Position numbers and translations under genes: made by a program
Assembly (NCBI GenBank): GCA_002371295.1
Contig: DFGZ01000023.1
Coordinates: forward strand, 1,812-17,177
Length of the DNA stretch: 15,366 nucleotides
Direction: 5' to 3'
Origin: Oribacterium sp. UBA3737
Lineage (GTDB): Bacteria; Bacillota_A; Clostridia; Lachnospirales; Lachnospiraceae
In this document: positions 8,218 to 14,741 of the stretch, piece by piece
Layout: every line of letters starts with the position of its first letter
Numbering within the stretch: the first letter of the stretch is position 1
The notes under the pieces: model-generated
Database searches by the model: none
Seen by the model: only the letters and a program-made list of their open reading frames with translations
Told to the model about the DNA's origin: nothing

Positions 8218-8886
8218 TCAGCCGGTGACCCCGGCTCTCTCGTATGCCTCATCCGGTATTCCGATATCTTCAACGAAAATCTTTCCGCTGTACTCTTTTC
8301 CGGCGCCGGTCACGAGACCTGTTTTGTTTCTTCCGAAAGTGATCGTTACGTCGGCTTTTATACCGGCACCCATGAGCTCTCCGGAGTCTGTATCTATACC
8401 TGACGGAGCATCTATGGCTATGGTGATACCGTGTTTGTGAGCATTGGCCTCATCCATAAAGCTCTTGTAGATGCCGGTGACCTCCCGGTGGAGTCCTATC
8501 CCGAATATACCGTCTATTAAAATGTCTGAGTCCGGGAGGGAATCGCCCTCCCTGTAGATCACTGTTCTTCCCAGAAGTTGCTGATAGTGGAACATCTGAT
8601 ACAGAAACTCCCAGCTTGCCTTTTCGATGCTTCCTATGACCCAAACCACAGGATCGTACCCGGTTTCCTTCAGCATCCTTGCCACAGCCACAGCGTCTGC
8701 TCCGTTGTTGCCGACTCCCGCCAGCACCAGTATGCGGGACTCCCGGGCGTAAGTGTAGTGGCGGTTCACATATATGGCGACCTTGGAGCTTGCGGTCTCC
8801 ATAAGATCAAGGGACTTAAATCCCATTTCCTGCATGGCTATCTGATCTGCCTTTTTTGCGACAGTTCCTGTTATTATTTCGGACAT
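8218..8886 (-). CDS. nnrE: NAD(P)H-hydrate epimerase, stand-alone YjeF N-terminal domain
   Basis: A 222-residue protein that by family interconverts the R and S forms of damaged NAD(P)H hydrate, feeding repair by a dehydratase. I chose the ATG at 8886 over an upstream one at 8922 because GGAGG stands 7 bases before it and family homology begins there. The nucleotide-binding loop reads GVGNNGAD (residues 57-64), where the usual form is GxGNNGGD. DILIDGIFGIGL holds the conserved D125, and IDAPSGID has D159. The end, ADVTITFGRNKTGLVTGAG...DIGIP, matches the YjeF_N C-terminal part. The C-terminal ADP-dependent dehydratase domain fused in many bacteria is absent, so that enzyme must be encoded elsewhere. 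It probably heads an operon with the YitT gene. Confidence 0.88.
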   Translation of the reverse strand: MSEIITGTVAKKADQIAMQEMGFKSLDLMETASSKVAIYVNRHYTYARESRILVLAGVGNNGADAVAVARMLKETGYDPVVWVIGSIEKASWEFLYQMFHYQQLLGRTVIYREGDSLPDSDILIDGIFGIGLHREVTGIYKSFMDEANAHKHGITIAIDAPSGIDTDSGELMGAGIKADVTITFGRNKTGLVTGAGKEYSGKIFVEDIGIPDEAYERAGVTG

Positions 8887-8952
8887 GGTTTTTCCTCCGA
8901 TTATGAGCATTGAACATATCAAGTATAGTTCATTCGGGGAATAAACGGTAGG

Positions 8953-8996
8953 AAAATGACTCCAATCTTACAGATCTGTAAGACCGGAGTCATTTT
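8953..8996. promoter_or_regulatory. 44-bp dyad at the midpoint of the divergent nnrE/symporter gap
   Basis: The outer arms AAAATGACTCC (8953-8963) and GGAGTCATTTT (8986-8996) enclose a perfect 18-bp palindrome, TCTTACAGATCTGTAAGA (8966-8983), with only a 2-base mismatch (AA versus CC) between the two parts. Its centre, 8974.5, is within one base of the midpoint between the two divergent ATGs (8886 and 9062). Because both neighbours are transcribed away from it, it is not a simple gene-end terminator. A shared operator, or a leader attenuator read in either direction (both sides end in TTTT), is more likely. Confidence 0.6.
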
Positions 8997-9061
8997 CATT
9001 TAAGGTAGGGCGATTAAGATTGTACACATAAGCGAACAAAGTTTTGAAGGGAGAATTAATT

Positions 9062-10363
9062 ATGGTCGCATTAATCGGTTTTCTGATGATAATCGCAATC
9101 GTTGCGCTTCTCTTGAAGGGCAAGATGTCACCGATAGTCGTACTGGCAGTCGTACCGGTGATAGCAGCGCTGATTTTGGGCTACAGCCCCCTCAGTATTG
9201 CAGATTTCATCAAAGAAGGTATCAAAACCACAACAAGCAACGGTATCCTGTTCATCTTCTCGGTTATCTATTTCGGAGTTCTTTCCGATACAGGTCTCTT
9301 TGACGTTATAGTTAACTGGCTCGTCAAGAAGGCAGGGAACAATGTTATCGCAATCACGGTAGCCACAGCACTTGTAGCTACTATCGCCCACCTCGACGGA
9401 ACAACAGCAACTACTGTTCTTATCACTATTCCGTCACTCTATCCTATCTACAAAAAGATGAACATCGACCCGAAGATCCTTCTGTGCATCACAGGAGCAT
9501 GTATGGGTGTTATGAATCTTCTTCCATGGGGAGGACCTACAGCAAGAGCAGCAACTGTTCTTCAGATGGATGCCAATGAATTATGGCACATCCTTATTCC
9601 CATCCAGGTAGCAGGTTTCCTCATCAACATCGCTCTTGGTGTTCTTCTCGGAATGTATGCCATGAAGCATGGCGCAGGTGCCGGTAAGGGTGAAGCTGTT
9701 GAAGTGGATGAGAAGGCAGCAGCAGAGGCAGATGCATTAAGAAAGTCAAATCCTTTCCTTATCTTCAATCTCCTTCTTACAGTCGGCGTTATCGCTATTC
9801 TTTCAGCAGGTCTTGCAACAAGCTATGTTGTATTCCTTGTAGCACTTTGTATCTTACTTGCGGTTAACTACCCTGATCAGAAGCTCCAGGACAAGCTCAT
9901 CAAGAAGCACGCTCCGGCAGCGCTTATCATCTCTGCGACACTTTTTGCAGCAGGAGCCATGGTAGGTATCTTTGATGGAACCGGAATGCTTACAGAGATG
10001 GCCAATGCCATCATGGGAATCATTCCTACGGCTCTCGGAAGATTCATTCATATCATCTTCGGTATTCTGGCACTGCCTCTCGGTCTTTGTGTTGGTACAG
10101 ATGCATATTTCTACGGTATTATGCCACTGGTTATGCAGGTTGGTGAAACATACGGTGTAGCATCCCTCAGTACGGCTCTTACAATGGTCATCGGAAAGAA
10201 CATCGCGCTGATGGTAAGTCCTCTGGTTCCGGCAACGTTCCTGGCAATCGGACTGACTAACACCGAACTGAAGGATCATATGAAGTTTTCAATCCCCCTG
10301 TACTATGTGATCAGTCTGTTGATGTTGCTCCTTGGCATCATCTTTGGCATCATACCTCTCTAA
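9062..10363 (+). CDS. Citrate-metal:proton symporter, CitMHS family
   Basis: A 433-residue polytopic inner-membrane carrier with about 11-12 hydrophobic spans, the usual size for CitMHS (TC 2.A.11), whose characterised members import citrate complexed with a divalent metal in exchange for the proton gradient. The family signature is seen as HLDGTTATTVLITIPSLYP (from residue 110), with a second conserved stretch PWGGPTARAA (155-164). A charged, Ala/Glu-rich central loop lies at about 203-230. I use the ATG at 9062, with AAGGGAG 8 bases upstream, rather than a TTG at 9044. It faces nnrE across the 8953-8996 dyad, ends in a strong terminator, and is followed by a two-component operon that may regulate it. 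Which carboxylate and metal are carried is not evident; the family call is firm. Confidence 0.88.
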   Translation: MVALIGFLMIIAIVALLLKGKMSPIVVLAVVPVIAALILGYSPLSIADFIKEGIKTTTSNGILFIFSVIYFGVLSDTGLFDVIVNWLVKKAGNNVIAITVATALVATIAHLDGTTATTVLITIPSLYPIYKKMNIDPKILLCITGACMGVMNLLPWGGPTARAATVLQMDANELWHILIPIQVAGFLINIALGVLLGMYAMKHGAGAGKGEAVEVDEKAAAEADALRKSNPFLIFNLLLTVGVIAILSAGLATSYVVFLVALCILLAVNYPDQKLQDKLIKKHAPAALIISATLFAAGAMVGIFDGTGMLTEMANAIMGIIPTALGRFIHIIFGILALPLGLCVGTDAYFYGIMPLVMQVGETYGVASLSTALTMVIGKNIALMVSPLVPATFLAIGLTNTELKDHMKFSIPLYYVISLLMLLLGIIFGIIPL

Positions 10364-10378
10364 AGAGAGAGTTTCCCC

Positions 10379-10401
10379 GCGGCACTTTGGTGCCGCTTTT
10401 T
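10379..10401 (+). terminator. Rho-independent terminator of the symporter gene
   Basis: GCGGCAC (10379-10385), a 4-base TTTG loop and GTGCCGC (10390-10396) form a G+C-rich 7-bp stem followed directly by TTTTT (10397-10401), 16 bases past the stop codon. Confidence 0.92.
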
Positions 10402-10462
10402 GTCATATAGAATATCATGACAGACAATAAGGAATGACCGGGAGACTTTCGATATAGATTTA

Positions 10463-10498
10463 ATATGAACTTATGATATAAATATCATAAGTTCATAT
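10463..10498. promoter_or_regulatory. Perfect 17-bp-arm inverted repeat before the two-component operon
   Basis: Arms 10463-10479 (ATATGAACTTATGATAT) and 10482-10498 (ATATCATAAGTTCATAT) are exact inverted copies around a 2-base AA centre. The element is A+T-rich and has no following T-run, so an operator for a dimeric or tetrameric regulator (possibly the response regulator itself) is more likely than a terminator. It is centred 103 bases before the regulator's ATG. Confidence 0.6.
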
Positions 10499-10538
10499 CC
10501 TTCCGGGATCGACAGGGTTCCAGAACCCGAAGAAGGAT
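10497..10538 (+). promoter_or_regulatory. Leader hairpin with Shine-Dalgarno-like distal arm
   Basis: Inner stem GGGTTC (10515-10520) and GAACCC (10523-10528) with a 2-base loop is nested in outer arms ATCCTTC (10497-10503) and GAAGGAT (10532-10538). The distal arm contains AAGGA, so pairing could hide a ribosome binding site. Its first two bases overlap the end of the 10463-10498 palindrome, so the two structures may compete if both are transcribed. Confidence 0.4.
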
Positions 10539-10583
10539 TTCATTGGATCATGATGATTGAATATAAAAGAACAGGTAGAAACT

Positions 10584-11270
10584 ATGGCAAAGGAAACAAT
10601 ACTTGTAGTTGATGATGAAGCTCCAATCAGGCAGGCGATACAGGCTGGATTTATGGGGGAAGGAATAGATGTGGATGAGGCAGCAGACGGCGGTGAGGCT
10701 CTTCGGATGCTGGCAAAGAATCATTACAGTCTCGTGATTCTTGATGTCATGATGCCTGATGTGAGCGGATATACGGTGCTCCAGAAGATGAGAGCCGCAG
10801 GGGACCACACCCCTGTCATGATGCTTTCAGGAAAATCTGATGAAGTGGATCAGGTACTGGGTCTTGGTTTCGGTGCCGACAGTTATCTGACTAAGCCCTT
10901 CAGAATAAGTGTGCTCATTCAGAATGCAAAGGCACTTATCAGACGTACGAGGGAGTACAGCGTGCAGATTCAGGAAATTAGAAGAGGCCCCTTTGTGGCA
11001 GATACTCTCAGGATGGAATGCTTTAAGAACGGACGTGAGCTTAATCTGACAGGAAGAGAGCTGACCCTTTTCAGATTCTTCATGGAGCACCCGGGACAGG
11101 TATTCACAAAGGAGCAGCTGTATCAGCATGTGTGGAACGAAGCTGCGGTGGATGACAACACCATTATGGTCTACATAAAAAGAATAAGGGACAAGATAGA
11201 GGATGACCCGAAGAATCCGGTATATCTTAAGACCATCCGGGGAATAGGCTACAGATTTGACGGAGAGTGA
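10584..11270 (+). CDS. OmpR/PhoB-family two-component response regulator
   Basis: A 228-residue cytoplasmic DNA-binding regulator. The N-terminal receiver domain (about 4-120) has acidic pocket D10-D11, phosphoacceptor D54 (ILDVMMPDVSG), S82 and K104 (LTKPF), all the residues needed for phosphorylation. The C-terminal winged-helix domain (about 130-226) carries the usual LTGRELTLFRFF, VFTKEQLYQHVW and VYLKTIRGIGYRF segments. I take the ATG at 10584, which gives the normal MAKETILVVDD beginning and has AGGTAG 5 bases upstream. A TTG at 10557 would add nine residues. The sensor kinase begins 4 bases after the stop, so the two are one operon and almost certainly partners. The upstream palindrome at 10463-10498 is a natural candidate for its binding site. 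Confidence 0.93.
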   Translation: MAKETILVVDDEAPIRQAIQAGFMGEGIDVDEAADGGEALRMLAKNHYSLVILDVMMPDVSGYTVLQKMRAAGDHTPVMMLSGKSDEVDQVLGLGFGADSYLTKPFRISVLIQNAKALIRRTREYSVQIQEIRRGPFVADTLRMECFKNGRELNLTGRELTLFRFFMEHPGQVFTKEQLYQHVWNEAAVDDNTIMVYIKRIRDKIEDDPKNPVYLKTIRGIGYRFDGE

Positions 11271-11274
11271 AGCC

Positions 11275-13320
11275 ATGGGCAAACATAAAGAATCTCTGAA
11301 TATTATGCTTCTGGTGCTTTTGTCCGTCTGCGTGGTGTTCGTAGACATTTACAGCTACAGGGTTTATCGTGAAAAGCTCATCCGCTCAGAGCAGCATCAG
11401 CTTCTGGCCATGGCGGAGACTATAGGTGAGAGCCTGAACAACACCATAATCAGTGAGCTGACAAAGATTGATTATTTCTTTTCGGGTAATGAGATTCCGG
11501 CAGCAGAGCAGCTGGAGGGTTCAGTCAGGGAATATCATGAAAGGAACAGCTCCGTCTTTGACTCCATAACCATAGGTGAGGGGACAAGCCCCGGGGATGC
11601 TGTGATAAGCGGAAAACATCTCTCGGACAGCGGCTGGTATGTGCTTGAAATTAATAAAGATGTGGAGACCACTGATGGAACTTTCCGGCTAATGTTTCTG
11701 ATGGATCTCAATGAGATATACCGCCGCATAGTGGCTCCGGTAAAGATAGGTAACGGAGGCTACTCTGTAGTCAAGGACAAAAACCTCGCCATCATCATGC
11801 ATCACGCCAAGAATCAGATAGGTATGGACGCCATCTATGACAGAAAGGAACATTACCCGGAGCTGGATCTTTCAAGCCTTGAAGACTGGCTGAACCTTCA
11901 GAGGAAGAGCGATAAGGGCATGAGCGTCATCGATACGTATGTGTGGGATGATCCGGACATCACACCCATAAAGCGTATCGTTGCTTTCACAACAGTAGAC
12001 ATACTGGAGGCGCAGTGGATAGTGAATTCCACCCTGCCCATGAAGGAACTGGATGAACCATTATCTGACATGCTCTTCGTTATTCTGACACTGACAGGAC
12101 TCTATTTTCTGATAGCAGCTGGAGTGGTGGTGTATATAAACAGGACCCGTATGCGTTCCGAGGCTCAGAAAAATGAAATAAAGTATCTCAGAGAGATAAA
12201 TCAGGGAATGGAAGAAGTGGCGAGACAGAAGGATGAAATAAGACATTATCAGAGGATTGAGTCCCTCGGGATGATGGCAAGCCACATCGCCCATGAGTTC
12301 AACAACTACCTGACGCCGGTTATGGTATATGCGGAGCTTCTGGAAAACGATCCGGAGACTGGGGAGCGTGGAAAAAGAATGGCCGGGGAGATACTGAAGT
12401 CTTCTGACAGGGCCGCTTCCCTTTCAAGGGAACTTCTGGATTTTTCCAGACAGGATTCCGGTGCTGATCTCGGACCTGTAAATCTTCGTACCGAAACTGA
12501 GGCAGCGGTGGAGGTAATTAAAAGACTGACACCGAAAAAGATAGAGTTTTCTTCTGAAATAATGTCCCAGGATATGAATGTAATGGGCAGAGACGGAATG
12601 ATGCAGCACATACTCATGAATCTCTGTAAAAATGCTTTTCAGGCCATGGAAAAGAGTGAGCGGAAAGAACTTGGTATCCTTCTGAAGAGGACGGAAGATG
12701 GGGCGGTACTTACTGTTTCGGATACCGGAATGGGTATTTCGAAGGACGCTAAAAGCCGTATCTTTGAACCCTTCTATACAACAAAGGGTTCCCATCACGG
12801 AACAGGACTTGGGCTTTCTGTAGTAAGAAATATCATGCATTCCCTCGGTGGGGGCATTGACGTTGAAAGTGAGCCCGGCGTCGGTACCGTGTTTACACTT
12901 TTCTTCCCGGAGATGAGTCAGAAGGAAGAAAAGAAAATCGATGGAATCAGAAAGCTGGTCTATATTGACAGTGATAAGCATTTTGCGGATGAACTTGAAC
13001 AGGAGGTCAAAACCCGGACCGGAAAAAGGGAGATGTTCAGGAATAATCTGGAGATTTCTTTTGCTGCCGATGAGATGCGTTTCCTTTCCAGACTCCAGAA
13101 GGATCCAAAGTGCTGTGACATAATAGTCGCAAGCTATACTCTGGACAGCATGAACGGCATAGAGTTTCTGGAAATCGCAAGAAAACTCAATCCTGATATC
13201 TGTCTGGTTCTTGCATCCGAGAGTGATGACGCTGACCTTCAGTGGTATGTGAACAACAGAATCATTGACAGGATCATCATGAAGGATAAGCTTCTTGAAG
13301 AACTGGATAAACTGTCATGA
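11275..13320 (+). CDS. Hybrid sensor histidine kinase with degenerate C-terminal receiver
   Basis: A 681-residue membrane kinase, partner of the preceding regulator. TM1 is about 9-28; an extracytoplasmic sensor about 31-262 resembles a Cache domain (GNGGYSVVKDK, IIMHHAKNQIG); TM2 is about 266-289, followed by a charged helical linker. The HisKA region has H340 in AHEFNNYLTP, the form seen in NtrB-like and hybrid kinases. The ATPase domain has N449 and N453 (N box), DTGMG at 483-487, FEPFYTTK and HGTGLGL (508-514). A receiver-like domain follows from about 561: D565 and D567 of the acidic pocket, S648 and K670 remain, but the phosphoacceptor position is S620 (VASYTLDSMNGIEFL), so normal phosphotransfer should not occur. 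I use the ATG at 11275, nine bases after a GGAG, rather than a TTG at 11257. The ligand is unknown. Confidence 0.9.
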   Translation: MGKHKESLNIMLLVLLSVCVVFVDIYSYRVYREKLIRSEQHQLLAMAETIGESLNNTIISELTKIDYFFSGNEIPAAEQLEGSVREYHERNSSVFDSITIGEGTSPGDAVISGKHLSDSGWYVLEINKDVETTDGTFRLMFLMDLNEIYRRIVAPVKIGNGGYSVVKDKNLAIIMHHAKNQIGMDAIYDRKEHYPELDLSSLEDWLNLQRKSDKGMSVIDTYVWDDPDITPIKRIVAFTTVDILEAQWIVNSTLPMKELDEPLSDMLFVILTLTGLYFLIAAGVVVYINRTRMRSEAQKNEIKYLREINQGMEEVARQKDEIRHYQRIESLGMMASHIAHEFNNYLTPVMVYAELLENDPETGERGKRMAGEILKSSDRAASLSRELLDFSRQDSGADLGPVNLRTETEAAVEVIKRLTPKKIEFSSEIMSQDMNVMGRDGMMQHILMNLCKNAFQAMEKSERKELGILLKRTEDGAVLTVSDTGMGISKDAKSRIFEPFYTTKGSHHGTGLGLSVVRNIMHSLGGGIDVESEPGVGTVFTLFFPEMSQKEEKKIDGIRKLVYIDSDKHFADELEQEVKTRTGKREMFRNNLEISFAADEMRFLSRLQKDPKCCDIIVASYTLDSMNGIEFLEIARKLNPDICLVLASESDDADLQWYVNNRIIDRIIMKDKLLEELDKLS

Positions 13321-13363
13321 AGTGATGCGGATGTTTAATGTGTTGAGCGAATGACAACTGATG

Positions 13364-13425
13364 ACAGCAACCACAAAAGCCGGGTCAGGTTGATTGATTC
13401 TGATCCCGGCTTTTGTGGTTGCTGT
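13364..13425. terminator. Long-stem bidirectional terminator between convergent genes
   Basis: Arms 13364-13384 and 13405-13425 are perfect 21-bp inverted copies around a 20-base loop. The core is AAAAGCCGGG and CCCGGCTTTT, and TCAG/CTGA in the loop can extend pairing after a one-base bulge. The A/T blocks give a T-run on each strand, suiting termination of both the kinase (plus) and the Rpn-type gene (minus). Confidence 0.9.
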
Positions 13426-13435
13426 ATCTATGGGT

Positions 13436-14266
13436 TTATGTAAGTGCTATCACTTCCTGAAGTTTTTTAATGATGTATTCTCGGTCTTTCCCTTTTACTC
13501 CCAATGCAGAGAGTGCTCTTTCGATGGTCCATTTCTCATTTTCCATCAGATTTATGATATCCTGAATTTTGCAATCCAGCGCATATTTTTTTGCGTATCT
13601 TTGAACTTTCTCACACATGATACCACGTCCTTTCTTTGTCTCCTTAAAATGTCTGATACCACTTGCCAGTTCAGCAAAGTGCATTTCTGCTGATGACTTG
13701 GCATGAAAATCCTCTATCAATTTACCGATTTTGTCGTGCCCTTTGTATTTACCGTTCACATAAACTATGTGCGAACCATCATTAAAATTCTCGTTTGTGT
13801 CAAGCACCTTTCTTTCTATCCGGTACAGCGGAAGTCCTGCACTAAATTTATCATATCTGTATATGAAAATCACATAGGAATCTTGCAGGGATTTGAAAGA
13901 TTTGCCTTCTTTTAGCATTCGTGAGTCTATAGCAGCACTATGAAAGCGCGCTCTTCTCACATGAGCACCTTTTGAATTGCTCTGAACTTCGATGTCCATT
14001 TCGGAGCCATCAGTATCTATGGCATGGACATCCAATGTGACATCTCTTCCGTTTATCTTATGATTCCTGAACTCTTCCTGAGTTTCTACACTTGTAACTT
14101 TAATATTCCTTTCGAGAATGATACTCAGAACGAGCTCCACAGCGGGAATATTATCCGTGAAAACAAGTGTCATAAGATCGTCATCAAATAGATCCAGTCC
14201 GTCAACGATTTTGTCGAGATCAGTTCCGGACGGAACTAAAGTTTCTACATCCTTGTATGTGTTCAA
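13436..14266 (-). CDS. Rpn-type PD-(D/E)XK nuclease family protein
   Basis: A 276-residue protein of the PDDEXK transposase/recombination-promoting-nuclease group (PF12784-like), abundant in Lachnospiraceae. The nuclease core is visible as VTLDVHAIDTDG with D79, then MDIEVQ with E93 and Q95, giving a D-ExQ variant of the D-ExK site, followed by the family-typical RRARFHSAAIDSRML (104-118). A C-terminal Lys/Glu-rich helical region follows. Characterised relatives are DNA endonucleases that raise recombination, but many are of unknown role, and no terminal repeats or other mobile-element genes surround this one. The start is TTG at 14266: an in-frame stop lies two codons upstream, GGAG stands 7 bases before the TTG, and the next in-frame ATG would remove 31 residues. 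Confidence 0.8.
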   Translation of the reverse strand: MNTYKDVETLVPSGTDLDKIVDGLDLFDDDLMTLVFTDNIPAVELVLSIILERNIKVTSVETQEEFRNHKINGRDVTLDVHAIDTDGSEMDIEVQSNSKGAHVRRARFHSAAIDSRMLKEGKSFKSLQDSYVIFIYRYDKFSAGLPLYRIERKVLDTNENFNDGSHIVYVNGKYKGHDKIGKLIEDFHAKSSAEMHFAELASGIRHFKETKKGRGIMCEKVQRYAKKYALDCKIQDIINLMENEKWTIERALSALGVKGKDREYIIKKLQEVIALT

Positions 14267-14532
14267 TTTTTAACTCCGTATATTTAATATAACGTTAGGG
14301 ATATCCATATAGAATTATCTATGAGTTGTTTTAATTCATTTTTCAGAAATATACCTAGGATAACAGAATAATCCTATGGGACATACGTTTCACGATTATT
14401 GTACAAAATCTGTTTACGAAAGTATGATACCAAAGAGGTGTTTATTTTCATATAGTCTGTTATGTGACTATACGGCAAAGACTTATTATTAGCCGAAGAA
14501 CAAATAATTACGCACTTCACGAAAATCAATAA

Positions 14533-14571
14533 AAGTCTCGGGACTGGCTCATAGAGCCAATTCTGAGACTT
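14533..14571 (-). terminator. 18-bp hairpin with U-tract on the minus strand
   Basis: Arms 14533-14550 and 14554-14571 pair over 18 positions with one C-A mismatch and two G-U pairs, closing a 3-base ATA loop. On the minus strand the right-hand end reads GAGACTTTTATTGATTTT, a terminator-like tail. It lies about 170 bases beyond the HD-GYP stop, so it may end read-through from that gene or end a separate small transcript from the gap. On the plus strand no T-run follows. Confidence 0.55.
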
Positions 14572-14665
14572 AATAGACACCTGTACTGTCAAAGATGAGA
14601 TTTTAGACTAAAAAAATGATTTTGGGATAAATAAGATTCTGTTCCGGTAATAAAGAATGTAAGAG

Positions 14666-14684
14666 GAGCCGGTCCCCCCGGCTC
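14666..14684 (-). terminator. G+C-rich hairpin after the HD-GYP gene
   Basis: GAGCCGG (14666-14672), a TCCCC loop and CCGGCTC (14678-14684) form a stable 7-bp stem. It lies about 60 bases after the HD-GYP stop. The bases after it on the minus strand are CTCTTACATT, a poor U-tract. On the plus strand CTTTGTT follows. Confidence 0.5.
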
Positions 14685-14722
14685 TTTGTTACGTGGATAA
14701 GAACCATCACGTAACAAAGAGC
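14681..14722 (-). terminator. 15-bp hairpin overlapping the preceding one
   Basis: GCTCTTTGTTACGTG (14681-14695) and CACGTAACAAAGAGC (14708-14722) are exact inverted copies around a 12-base loop. It begins about 20 bases after the HD-GYP stop on the minus strand. Its left arm shares GCTC (14681-14684) with the neighbouring hairpin, so both cannot form fully in one molecule. Confidence 0.55.
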
Positions 14723-14741
14723 ATAAGATAAGCTTCTTATA

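Larger units (their letters stand above)
14267..14741. other. 475-base structure-rich intergenic region
   Basis: The gap lies between the Rpn-type gene and the HD-GYP gene, both on the minus strand. It holds three hairpins listed separately (14533-14571, 14666-14684 and 14681-14722), plus a small inverted repeat ATAGTC/GACTAT around 14454-14473. A 72-codon open frame on the minus strand (14592-14374) has no recognisable domain or good ribosome binding site and runs through the 14533-14571 hairpin, so I do not call it. The A+T-rich part at 14280-14340 probably includes the Rpn gene's promoter, but I cannot place the boxes. Confidence 0.5.

Noticed and set aside
8953..8996. Rho-independent terminator of a flanking gene
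   Set aside because: Both flanking genes start here and run outward, so no gene ends at this hairpin; kept instead as a regulatory candidate.
9854..10279. Antisense frame of 141 codons in the symporter gene
   Set aside because: Cys/His-rich composition arises from the reverse complement of hydrophobic codons; no start signal or domain.
10827..11348. Antisense frame of 173 codons across the regulator and kinase junction
   Set aside because: The plus strand here encodes well-conserved regulator motifs; the antisense translation resembles no protein.
12424..12981. Long antisense frame (185 codons) within the kinase gene
   Set aside because: Its composition is that of a reverse-frame shadow of the ATPase domain; no domain and no start signal.
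13364..13425. Possible insertion-element terminal inverted repeats
   Set aside because: The 21-bp arms are separated by only 20 bases and have A and T blocks at the stem base; a convergent-gene terminator explains them fully.
14374..14592. 72-codon minus-strand frame in the intergenic gap
   Set aside because: It runs through the 14533-14571 hairpin, has no domain and no convincing ribosome binding site; a transposase remnant was considered but no motif supports it.
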